From positions 1-6,148 of the forward strand of contig SKKS01000333.1 of NCBI GenBank assembly GCA_007123625.1: a DNA stretch of 6,148 nucleotides, read 5' to 3'. Origin of the DNA: Paracoccaceae bacterium. Its GTDB lineage: Bacteria; Pseudomonadota; Alphaproteobacteria; Rhodobacterales; Rhodobacteraceae. The position numbers and the translations under genes are program-made. Numbering within the stretch: position 1 is the first letter of the stretch; each line of letters opens with the position of its first letter. The notes beneath the pieces were generated by a model that worked only from the letters and a program-made list of their open reading frames with translations, was not told the DNA's origin and did no database searches. This document shows positions 1 through 4,891 of the stretch, in pieces.

Positions 1-377
1 GGCATGTGGCGCTGGGACATTCCCGTCGGCGGATGATCGACTTCTCGGGCCAGAATGCGATCCGCATGGCGTTGGCGACGGTGTTCAACCGCTTTCTGCC
101 GGGCCTGGGCGTGCTGATCGCCAATGGAATCACCACGCTGCTGGCCGCAAGCCTGAGCCGCGCCGACGAATACGAAGCCGACGCTTATGCCGCCGCACTG
201 CTCGAGAAATCGGGCATCGGCACCGAGCCGCAAAAGGCGCTGTTTCGCAAGCTCGAGGCGCTGGTCGGCGCCCGCGGCGGCGCGCCGGTCTGGCTGATGA
301 GTCACCCCAAGACCGAAGACCGCATCCGCGCCATCGAAACTCTGGAACAGCGCTGGCGCTCCCTGCCCGAAGCGTGA
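1..377 (+). CDS. M48 family zinc metalloprotease, C-terminal part (5' end outside the window)
   Basis: This is the end of a zinc-dependent protease of peptidase family M48; the start lies before the window. The reading frame begins with a codon ending in GG, then His-Val-Ala-Leu-Gly-His-Ser. The His at bases 3-5 is probably the second zinc-binding His of HExxH, because HExGH followed by VALGHS is a usual M48 arrangement. Bases 168-195 encode DEYEADAYA, the ExxxAD motif whose first Glu (EYEAD) supplies the third zinc ligand. The end holds SHPKTEDRI, another M48 signature near the C-terminus. A hydrophobic stretch (RFLPGLGVLIANGITTLLAA, about bases 88-150) sits between the two motifs. The GTG at 6 is internal and not the start. 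From the fragment I cannot tell which M48 subgroup (HtpX-like, LoiP-like or other) or whether the protein is exported. Family assignment is firm; substrate is unknown. Confidence 0.85.
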   Translation, partial: HVALGHSRRRMIDFSGQNAIRMALATVFNRFLPGLGVLIANGITTLLAASLSRADEYEADAYAAALLEKSGIGTEPQKALFRKLEALVGARGGAPVWLMSHPKTEDRIRAIETLEQRWRSLPEA

Positions 378-402
378 TCGCGGTTTTCCGCAGCCTCGCA
401 TG

Positions 403-431
403 TTGCTGTTCAGCGGGCGCGCGGCTAGGCT
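403..431 (+). promoter_or_regulatory. possible sigma-70 promoter of the Fur/Mur-type gene
   Basis: TTGCTG (403-408) and TAGGCT (426-431) are separated by exactly 17 bases and lie about 55 bases before the ATG at 488. The TTG core of the -35 and the TA...T pattern of the -10 fit alphaproteobacterial housekeeping promoters. The -10 overlaps a GGCTAG repeat (423-428). This is a pattern match only; no other evidence supports it. Confidence 0.3.
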
Positions 432-487
432 GGCTCGATCACAGGCTAGACGGTGCCCGGACAACCGATGGGCGGGAACGCAGACAC

Positions 488-925
488 ATGAAGCCTTTGG
501 CTAGGGACCTGATCGCGCGGATCGAATCGCAGGGGCTGCGCATGACCGGGCAGCGCCGCACCATCGCACAGGTGCTCGCCGAAGCCCACGACCACCCCGA
601 TGTCGAGGCCCTGCACGCCCGCGCCACGCGCCTCGACCCGCGCATCTCCATCGCCACCGTCTATCGCACGGTCAAGCTGTTCGAAGAGGCGGGCCTGCTG
701 GAACGGCGCGAATTCGGCGATGGGCGTGCGCGGTTCGAAGACAGCCAGCGCGCACACCATGACCACCTGATCGACATGGAAACGGGCAAGGTCATCGAAT
801 TCTGCGACCCCGAGATCGAGGCCCTGCAGGAGCGCATCGCCGCACGACTGGGATACCGCCTGATGGGGCACCGACTGGAACTCTATGGCGCACCTGTCCG
901 GACCAAGTCGGAACAGACCGACTGA
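488..925 (+). CDS. fur: Fur-family metal-responsive repressor (Fur/Mur type)
   Basis: A 145-residue DNA-binding repressor of the ferric uptake regulator family, expected to sense Fe(II) or Mn(II) and control metal uptake. Residues 1-83 form the winged-helix domain, with LRMTGQRR (17-24) and the recognition-helix motif ISIATVYRTVKLFEEAGLL (53-71). The dimerisation domain follows, with HHDHLIDMETGKVIEF (90-105). By alignment to E. coli Fur from memory, both metal sites are intact: His36, Glu84, His91, His93, Glu104 and His90, Asp92, Glu111, His128. The CxxC that holds structural zinc in E. coli Fur is absent (Asp96...Thr99; Cys106 is the only cysteine). That is typical of alphaproteobacterial Fur/Mur, many of which act as manganese regulators, so mur may be the better name. 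The ATG at 488 gives the normal length; its ribosome site is weak (GGGA at 474-477). Irr and Zur are less likely because the dimerisation domain reads as Fur/Mur. Confidence 0.88.
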   Translation: MKPLARDLIARIESQGLRMTGQRRTIAQVLAEAHDHPDVEALHARATRLDPRISIATVYRTVKLFEEAGLLERREFGDGRARFEDSQRAHHDHLIDMETGKVIEFCDPEIEALQERIAARLGYRLMGHRLELYGAPVRTKSEQTD

Positions 926-1004
926 CCCCACAGGGCAAACACCCGCTCCGTTGCCGAATCGCGCTTGCCTGTCCCCTTTGTCCGGGGCCTTGGCGGCGAA
1001 CCAC

Positions 1005-1024
1005 CGGGCCCGACACCGGGCCCG
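1005..1024. repeat. duplicated palindrome CGGGCCCG forming an 8-bp stem
   Basis: CGGGCCCG occurs at 1005-1012 and again at 1017-1024 with ACAC between. As each copy is its own reverse complement, the pair is both a direct and an inverted repeat and can fold into an all-GC 8-bp stem with a 4-base loop. No T-run follows on either strand, so an intrinsic terminator is not evident. Confidence 0.6.
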
Positions 1025-1036
1025 CTGATCATCATC

Positions 1037-1105
1037 TGTGCACAAATATCCTCAGGGGGTGAAACCGGCCGGCAAGGCCGGTGAGGGGGCAGAATGCCCC
1101 CTTGT
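1037..1105. repeat. tandem-hairpin intergenic element, possibly a Rhodobacterales repeat family
   Basis: The element starts with TGTGCACA, then AAATATCCTCAGGGGGTGAA (1044-1063), then hairpin A (ACCGGCC/GGCCGGT, 1064-1070 with 1076-1082, loop GGCAA) and, two bases on, hairpin B (GGGGGCA/TGCCCCC, 1085-1091 with 1095-1101, loop GAA), ending in TTGT. The structure is visible in the sequence. I recall similar AAATATCC-GGGGGTGA-hairpin-GGGGGCA...CCCCC strings at 3' ends of genes in Rhodobacterales genomes, but cannot verify it here. It may be a dispersed repeat, a terminator, or both. Confidence 0.5.
1085..1105 (+). terminator. possible terminator of the Fur/Mur-type gene
   Basis: A perfect 7-bp stem, GGGGGCA/TGCCCCC, with a GAA loop is followed by TTGT on the plus strand. 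The T-run is short, so efficiency is uncertain. It lies 160 bases after the stop codon at 925 and is part of the tandem-hairpin element. Confidence 0.4.
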
Positions 1106-1130
1106 ACCGCACGCAAGTGCCAGAAGGCTT

Positions 1131-1151
1131 GCGCCCGCGGCACGCGGGCGC
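1131..1151 (-). terminator. stem-loop just after the M20 amidohydrolase gene, possible terminator
   Basis: GCGCCCGC (1131-1138) and GCGGGCGC (1144-1151) form an 8-bp GC stem with a 5-base loop, only 9 bases beyond the minus-strand stop at 1161. CTTGCG (1128-1133) also has two possible partners, CGCAAG at 1112-1117 and at 1154-1159, so alternative folds exist. No T-run follows on the minus strand. Confidence 0.4.
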
Positions 1152-1160
1152 TCCGCAAGT

Positions 1161-2336
1161 TCAGACCGCACGCCCCGCGCGGCGCGGTTGCAGGGTCTCG
1201 ACCATCCGTGCGAACCAGCTTGCGCCCAGCGGCGTCACCGCGTCGTTGAAATCGAACTTGGGATGGTGGACAGGTACGCCCGCGCCCTGCCCAAGGAACA
1301 GATAGGTCCCGGGGCGACGCGCGAGCATGTAGGAGAAATCCTCGGCCCCCATGACCGGATCGCAGTCGGCGGCGTCGCCGCTGACCTCGGCCGCGATCCG
1401 CAGCGCGTGCTCCGTCGACCCTGGATCGTTCACCGTTGCCGGATAGCCCCGCTCATAGGTCACATCCGCCCCCACACCCATGGCGGCGGCCACGCCCTGC
1501 ACGATCTCGGCCGACCGGCGTTCGACCATGTCCTGCACCGACGCGTCGTAGGTGCGCACCGTGGCGCGGAACCAGCCGCTTTCGGGGATGATGTTGTCGG
1601 CACCATTGGCGCCGGCCTCGATCTGGGTCACCGACAGCACCAGCGCGTCCGTGCCCTTGCGGTTGCGGCTGACGATGGTCTGCAGCGCACCGACCATCGC
1701 GACGATGGCCGCCACCGGGTCGGCGCAATCCTCGGGGTGGGCACCGTGGCCACCCCGTCCCGTGACCTTCACCGTCAGCGTGTCCACCGCCGCCAGCATC
1801 GGCCCGGGACGCCCCATGAACCGCCCCGCGGGCGCCCCGGCAAAAGTGTGCAACGCATAGACCTGCGCGATGCCGAAACGCTCCAGCACACCCTCGTCGC
1901 ACATCACGCCCGCGCCACCGCCCGCTTCCTCGGCCGGTTGAAAGATCAGCGCGACACGGCCTGCAAAATTTCGCGTCTCGGCCAGGTAGCGAGCAGCCCC
2001 CAGCAGCATGGTCGTATGCCCGTCGTGGCCGCAGGCGTGCATCCGGCCCGCAACGGTCGAGGCATGCGCAACCCCGGTCGCCTCGGTGATCGGCAGCGCG
2101 TCCATATCCGCGCGCAACCCGGTCGTCGGCCCTTCGCCCTGCCCTTCGATGATCGCCACCAGCCCCGAGGTCGCAATCCCCTCGTGCAGCTCGTCCACCC
2201 CGAAGTCGCGCAGCCGCGCGGCCACAAACCCCGCGGTCTGGTGGCAGTCGAAACCCAGTTCGGGGTGCCGGTGCAGGTGCTGGCGCCATTCCGTCAGCTG
2301 GGGCGCGAATTCGGCAATGCGGTTGATCACGGGCAT
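1161..2336 (-). CDS. M20-family amidohydrolase (N-acyl amino acid / hippurate hydrolase type)
   Basis: A 391-residue metal-dependent hydrolase of the M20D amidohydrolase group, which cleaves N-acyl amino acids or related amides in the cytoplasm. Motifs appear in order: LHRHPELGF (21-29), GLRADMDALP (73-82), MHACGHDGHTTMLLG (99-113), FQPAEEAGGGAG (132-143) and HHPKFDFND (357-365). Expected metal ligands are Cys102, His104, Glu137, His163 and a His at 357/358; Glu136 is the probable general base. The lid/dimerisation domain lies around residues 185-295, with GRGGHGAHPED inside it. The usual HN after the fourth motif is His163-Thr164. The ATG at 2336 is chosen because GGAG lies six bases before it; an in-frame ATG at 2357 has no such site. 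The gene stands alone on this strand, divergent from mazG. Exact substrate cannot be read from the sequence; IAA-amino acid hydrolase or carboxypeptidase annotations would reflect the same family. Confidence 0.9.
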   Translation of the reverse strand: MPVINRIAEFAPQLTEWRQHLHRHPELGFDCHQTAGFVAARLRDFGVDELHEGIATSGLVAIIEGQGEGPTTGLRADMDALPITEATGVAHASTVAGRMHACGHDGHTTMLLGAARYLAETRNFAGRVALIFQPAEEAGGGAGVMCDEGVLERFGIAQVYALHTFAGAPAGRFMGRPGPMLAAVDTLTVKVTGRGGHGAHPEDCADPVAAIVAMVGALQTIVSRNRKGTDALVLSVTQIEAGANGADNIIPESGWFRATVRTYDASVQDMVERRSAEIVQGVAAAMGVGADVTYERGYPATVNDPGSTEHALRIAAEVSGDAADCDPVMGAEDFSYMLARRPGTYLFLGQGAGVPVHHPKFDFNDAVTPLGASWFARMVETLQPRRAGRAV

Positions 2337-2400
2337 GGTGGACTCCGGGTCGGGCATGAAGGATACCGGGGCAGTGTTGGCACATCCGGAGGCAAGTTCA
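2337..2400. promoter_or_regulatory. divergent intergenic region between the amidohydrolase and mazG
   Basis: These 64 bases must hold the start signals of both genes unless promoters lie inside the coding regions. Visible are both ribosome sites: GGAG for the minus-strand gene (plus bases 2343-2346) and GGAGG for mazG (2388-2392, eight bases before ATG 2401). On the minus strand TTGAAC (2401-2396) and AACACT (2378-2373), 17 bases apart, are a weak promoter candidate for the amidohydrolase. I see no clear promoter for mazG. Confidence 0.45.
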
Positions 2401-3240
2401 ATGGAGGATGCGAAGGTTTCGGCGGCAATCGACCTACAGGCCGACCCGCAGGCCGACCCGGTGGCCCGGTTACGCGCGATCATGCGCGCGCTGCGTGACC
2501 CGGAAACCGGCTGTCCCTGGGATATCGCGCAGGATTTCACCACGATCGCGCCCTATACCATCGAGGAAGCGTACGAAGTCGCCGACGCGATCGATCGGCA
2601 GGACTGGGCCGAGTTGCGGGGCGAGTTGGGGGATCTGCTGCTGCAGGTGGTCTATCACGCGCAGATGGCCGAAGAGGCCGGGCACTTCGGCTTCGACGAC
2701 ATTGCGCGCGGGATCGGCGACAAGATGGTGGCGCGTCACCCGCATGTGTTCGGCCCGGACTCGCGCGACAAATCCGCCGAACAGCAGACCCGCGACTGGG
2801 AGCGGGTGAAGGCCGCCGAGCGCGCCCAGCGCGGCGCGAGCGGTGTGCTGGACGATGTGGCACTGGGGCTTCCGGCGCTGATGCGGGCCGTAAAGCTGCA
2901 GAAACGCGCCGCGCGGGTCGGCTTCGACTGGCCCGAGGCGGGCGAGGTCCTGGACAAGATCGCCGAGGAAAGCCGCGAGCTGGTCGAAGCCCGCGACAGC
3001 CTTGGCCCCGACAAGGTGGCCGAAGAATTCGGCGATCTGTTGTTCGTCATGGCCAATCTGGCGCGCCATCTGGACGTGGACCCCGAAGCCGCCCTGCGCG
3101 ACGCCAACGCCAAGTTCACCCGCCGGTTCCGCGCTATCGAGGCGGCGCTGGCGGCTGCGGGACGTCGCCCGCAGGACAGCGATCTGGCGGAAATGGATGC
3201 ATTGTGGAACGCGGCAAAGGCTGCGGAGCGCAAGGCATGA
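2401..3240 (+). CDS. mazG: MazG nucleoside triphosphate pyrophosphohydrolase
   Basis: A 279-residue cytoplasmic enzyme that hydrolyses (d)NTPs to NMP and pyrophosphate, cleaning the nucleotide pool; in E. coli it also influences ppGpp and starvation survival. Two MazG domains are present. The first has GCPWDIAQDFTTIAPYTIEE (37-56), EExxE at 55-59 and ELGDLLLQ (75-82), with acidic residues Glu56, Glu59, Glu75 and Asp78. The second follows VGFDW (173-177), with EESRE (189-193) and EEFGDLLF (208-215), giving Glu190, Glu193, Glu209 and Asp212, which match the catalytic acidic residues of E. coli MazG by alignment from memory. It is about 16 residues longer than E. coli MazG, mainly at the N-terminus, where residues 13-20 repeat QADP twice. 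ATG 2401 has GGAGG eight bases upstream. The stop overlaps the start of the next gene by four bases, so the two are probably translationally coupled. Confidence 0.96.
   Translation: MEDAKVSAAIDLQADPQADPVARLRAIMRALRDPETGCPWDIAQDFTTIAPYTIEEAYEVADAIDRQDWAELRGELGDLLLQVVYHAQMAEEAGHFGFDDIARGIGDKMVARHPHVFGPDSRDKSAEQQTRDWERVKAAERAQRGASGVLDDVALGLPALMRAVKLQKRAARVGFDWPEAGEVLDKIAEESRELVEARDSLGPDKVAEEFGDLLFVMANLARHLDVDPEAALRDANAKFTRRFRAIEAALAAAGRRPQDSDLAEMDALWNAAKAAERKA
2437..2460 (+). repeat. tandem 12-bp duplication in the mazG N-terminal coding region
   Basis: CAGGCCGACCCG occurs twice in direct succession (2437-2448 and 2449-2460) with no mismatch, encoding QADPQADP before the first MazG domain. It is in frame and lies in a variable N-terminal tail, so it is probably harmless to the enzyme. 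Confidence 0.75.
3225..3228 (+). promoter_or_regulatory. ribosome binding site inside mazG for the DUF1638-type gene
   Basis: GGAG lies eight bases before ATG 3237, within the last codons of mazG. It supports 3237 as the start rather than the in-frame ATG at 3204, and it supports coupled translation. Confidence 0.6.
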
Positions 3241-3884
3241 CCATCGATGACCGGACACTGACCGAACAAGGGCTGGACACGCGGGCAGAGGCGAACACAA
3301 GCGCGCGCGTGCTGCTGCTGGCCTGCGGGGCGCTGGCGCGCGAGATTCTGGCGCTGAAGGCCGCCAATGGCTGGGACCACATGGACCTGCATTGCCTGCC
3401 CGCAAACCTGCACCTGTGGCCCGACCGGATCCCCGATGCGGTCGAAGCGGCGGTGGCGCGGTTGCGCGACCGCTACGCGCGCATCTTCGTGGTCTATGCC
3501 GATTGCGGCACCGGCGGGCTGTTACAGGCCCGCTGCGCGGCGCTGGGGGTCGAGATGGTGGCGGGGCCGCATTGCTACGCGTTCTTCGAAGGGGTGGAAC
3601 GCTTCGACGCCCATGCCGACTCCGAGATCACGGCCTTTTACCTGACCGATTTTCTGGTGCGGCAGTTCGATGCTTTTGTCTGGAAACCGATGGGCTTCGA
3701 CCGCCACCCCGAACTGATCGCAATGATGTTCGGCAATTACGAGAAACTGGTCTATCTCGCGCAGACCAACGATCCCGCGCTGGACCGAAACGCGCAGGAC
3801 TGCGCGGCACGGCTGGGGCTGGCATATGAGCGGCGCTTCACTGGCTACGGCGATCTGACACCGGCGCTGGCGGCGCTGGCATGA
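3237..3884 (+). CDS. DUF1638-type protein of unknown function
   Basis: A 215-residue soluble protein without signal peptide or membrane segment. From memory it resembles the DUF1638 family: LLLACGALAREI (26-37), LPANLHLWPDRI (54-65), VVYADCGTGG (85-94), GPHCYAFFEG (110-119) and a C-terminal FGNYEKLVYLAQT (165-177). Cysteines 30, 53, 90, 100, 113 and 189 are present; those in ACG, DCG and HCY, together with His112, fall in the most conserved-looking motifs and could bind a metal or cofactor, which is inference. I recall relatives in methanogens and near corrinoid methyltransferase genes, but no such gene is visible here. ATG 3237 overlaps the mazG stop as ATGA and has GGAG eight bases upstream. 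The first 22 residues are polar and look variable. Function is not known; the link to mazG suggests co-expression but not a shared reaction. Confidence 0.8.
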   Translation: MTIDDRTLTEQGLDTRAEANTSARVLLLACGALAREILALKAANGWDHMDLHCLPANLHLWPDRIPDAVEAAVARLRDRYARIFVVYADCGTGGLLQARCAALGVEMVAGPHCYAFFEGVERFDAHADSEITAFYLTDFLVRQFDAFVWKPMGFDRHPELIAMMFGNYEKLVYLAQTNDPALDRNAQDCAARLGLAYERRFTGYGDLTPALAALA

Positions 3885-3962
3885 TCGGGCGTGCGGCGCG
3901 GACCGGCAACGAAGCGCCCGCAAGCCGCACCCACCCGCCCGTCCCTGCACCCCTTGCGGGCG

Positions 3963-3986
3963 CCGCCTGTGCCGTCGCACAGGCGG
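3963..3986. repeat. perfect 10-bp stem-loop
   Basis: CCGCCTGTGC (3963-3972) and GCACAGGCGG (3977-3986) pair perfectly over ten bases with a CGTC loop. It lies 78 bases after the DUF1638-type stop. No T-run follows on either strand, so it may be an RNA 3'-end stabiliser, a factor-dependent termination site or a protein-binding site. Confidence 0.65.
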
Positions 3987-3989
3987 GCA

Positions 3990-4021
3990 CCAGACGCAGA
4001 ATGGCGCGCGGCAGCGTCTGG
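3990..4021 (+). terminator. second stem-loop, weak terminator candidate
   Basis: CCAGACGC (3990-3997) pairs with GCGTCTGG (4014-4021) across a 16-base loop, followed by CCGGGTTTCT. It begins three bases after the preceding hairpin. The long loop and short T-run make an intrinsic terminator doubtful; together the two hairpins probably mark the end of the mazG operon. Confidence 0.35.
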
Positions 4022-4076
4022 CCGGGTTTCTAACGCGCCCGTGGAACCCGACGGGATACGCACTAGTTCGACAGAC

Positions 4077-4856
4077 ATGAAAGACGCAAGCCCGACCGCC
4101 ATGCCATTCCTTCCCACCCTCCGCGCCGCGCTGGTGCTGCTGGTGACGCTGGCCTTTGTCATTTCGCCCTATCTGACCGAAGGGTTTAGTGGCTTCGACC
4201 CGGATCTGTTCCCCATCCCCCAGCGCAACCCGCCGGTGCAGCCTGCGGGTTATGCCTTTGGCATCTGGGGGCTGATCTATCTGTGGCTGATCGCGATGGC
4301 GGTGACCGGGATCGTGGCCCGCCGAGATGACCCGGCGTGGGACGCGCCGAGGGGCGCGCTGATCGTCAGCCTGGGCGTGGGCAGCGCGTGGATCGCCGTA
4401 GCCAATGCCAGCGCGGTCTGGGCCACGGTTCTGATCTGGGCCATGCTGGCGGGCGCACTGGTGGCGCTGTGGCGCCTGCCGCAGGGCGACGGCCTTTCGC
4501 GCTGGCTGGGGGCGGCGCCGGTGGCGGTCTATGCGGGCTGGCTGACGGCGGCGAGTTGCGTGTCGGTGGGCCTGATGCTGGCGGGGTATGGCGTTGTCGG
4601 GCCCGTCCCGGCCGCGCTGCTGGCGCTGATGCTTGCGATCGTGATCGCCGTGAGCGTCCAGATCCGGCTGCGGCGCGCGGCGCTGTACGGCGTGACAGTG
4701 ATCTGGGCGCTGGTCGGCGTGGTGGTCGCCAACATAGACGGTGCGGCTGTGGTCGCCCTGGCCGCCGGAGCAGGGATCTTCGTGATGGGCGCCACAACCT
4801 GGCGCGCGGCGGCGGACAGGCAGGCAAGGGGTTTCCTTGCTGGGGTGCGGTGGTAG
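4077..4856 (+). CDS. TspO/MBR-related multi-pass membrane protein (tryptophan-rich sensory protein class)
   Basis: A 259-residue integral inner-membrane protein with about seven or eight hydrophobic segments: roughly 15-33, 59-80, 94-112, 114-132, 146-170, 177-196, 202-219 and 223-241. After the first segment comes an extracytoplasmic-looking loop (FSGFDPDLFPIPQRNPPVQ), then PAGYAFGIWGLIYLWL (56-71). I recall that string as typical of larger proteins distantly related to TspO/MBR, often annotated as tryptophan-rich sensory protein. Trp occurs at 64, 70, 88, 105, 115, 121, 132, 143, 155, 210, 242 and 259. TspO proteins bind porphyrins and affect tetrapyrrole metabolism; whether this larger relative does is unknown. 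ATG 4077 and ATG 4101 are both possible starts and neither has a clear ribosome site; 4077 is kept as the longer form. kynU starts 35 bases after the stop, so one transcript is likely. Confidence 0.7.
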   Translation: MKDASPTAMPFLPTLRAALVLLVTLAFVISPYLTEGFSGFDPDLFPIPQRNPPVQPAGYAFGIWGLIYLWLIAMAVTGIVARRDDPAWDAPRGALIVSLGVGSAWIAVANASAVWATVLIWAMLAGALVALWRLPQGDGLSRWLGAAPVAVYAGWLTAASCVSVGLMLAGYGVVGPVPAALLALMLAIVIAVSVQIRLRRAALYGVTVIWALVGVVVANIDGAAVVALAAGAGIFVMGATTWRAAADRQARGFLAGVRW

Positions 4857-4878
4857 AACAGGGCATCAACACCAGAGC

Positions 4879-4882
4879 GGAG
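4879..4882 (+). promoter_or_regulatory. ribosome binding site of kynU
   Basis: GGAG lies nine bases before ATG 4892. It supports this start, which gives a protein beginning just before the conserved DGNSLGP motif, as expected for the family. Confidence 0.5.
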
Positions 4883-4891
4883 CGGACCCCC

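Larger units (their letters stand above)
926..1160. other. convergent intergenic region rich in stem-loops
   Basis: These 235 bases lie between the 3' ends of the Fur/Mur-type gene (plus) and the M20 amidohydrolase gene (minus). I see no convincing small gene. The stretch holds at least four inverted repeats (1005-1024, 1064-1082, 1085-1101 and 1131-1151) and an 8-base palindrome TGTGCACA (1037-1044). It most likely ends transcription from both sides. Confidence 0.7.
3885..4076. other. 192-bp intergenic region with two strong inverted repeats
   Basis: Between the DUF1638-type gene and the membrane-protein gene. A reading frame is open through it (from 3891), but its Pro/Arg-rich translation looks non-coding. 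It contains the hairpins at 3963-3986 and 3990-4021 and an ACTAGT palindrome (4062-4067). A promoter for the downstream pair is expected, but I see no convincing -35/-10 match. Confidence 0.6.

Noticed and set aside
380..391. GCGG-TTTT-CCGC mini hairpin after the M48 gene
   Set aside because: A stem of only four pairs and no T-run after it; too weak to call a terminator.
374..487. GTG at 374 as start of the Fur/Mur-type gene
   Set aside because: It would add 38 residues with a Cys-rich, Arg-rich tail unlike the family, and it overlaps the stop of the M48 gene; ATG 488 gives the usual length.
973..987. CCCC...GGGG inverted repeat after the Fur/Mur-type gene
   Set aside because: Four-base stem, expected by chance in GC-rich DNA.
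1038..2498. Long open frame on the plus strand (486 codons) opposite the M20 amidohydrolase gene
   Set aside because: It lies antisense to a gene with complete family motifs, its translation is rich in Arg, His, Pro and Gly without a recognisable domain, and such frames are common in GC-rich DNA.
2470..3405. Minus-strand open frame opposite mazG and the DUF1638-type start
   Set aside because: It spans the junction of two well-supported genes on the other strand and shows no family motif.
3891..4076. N-terminal extension of the membrane protein or separate small gene in the 192-bp gap
   Set aside because: The translation is Pro/Arg/Ala-rich, crosses two strong hairpins and has no ribosome site; the hydrophobic protein begins after 4077.
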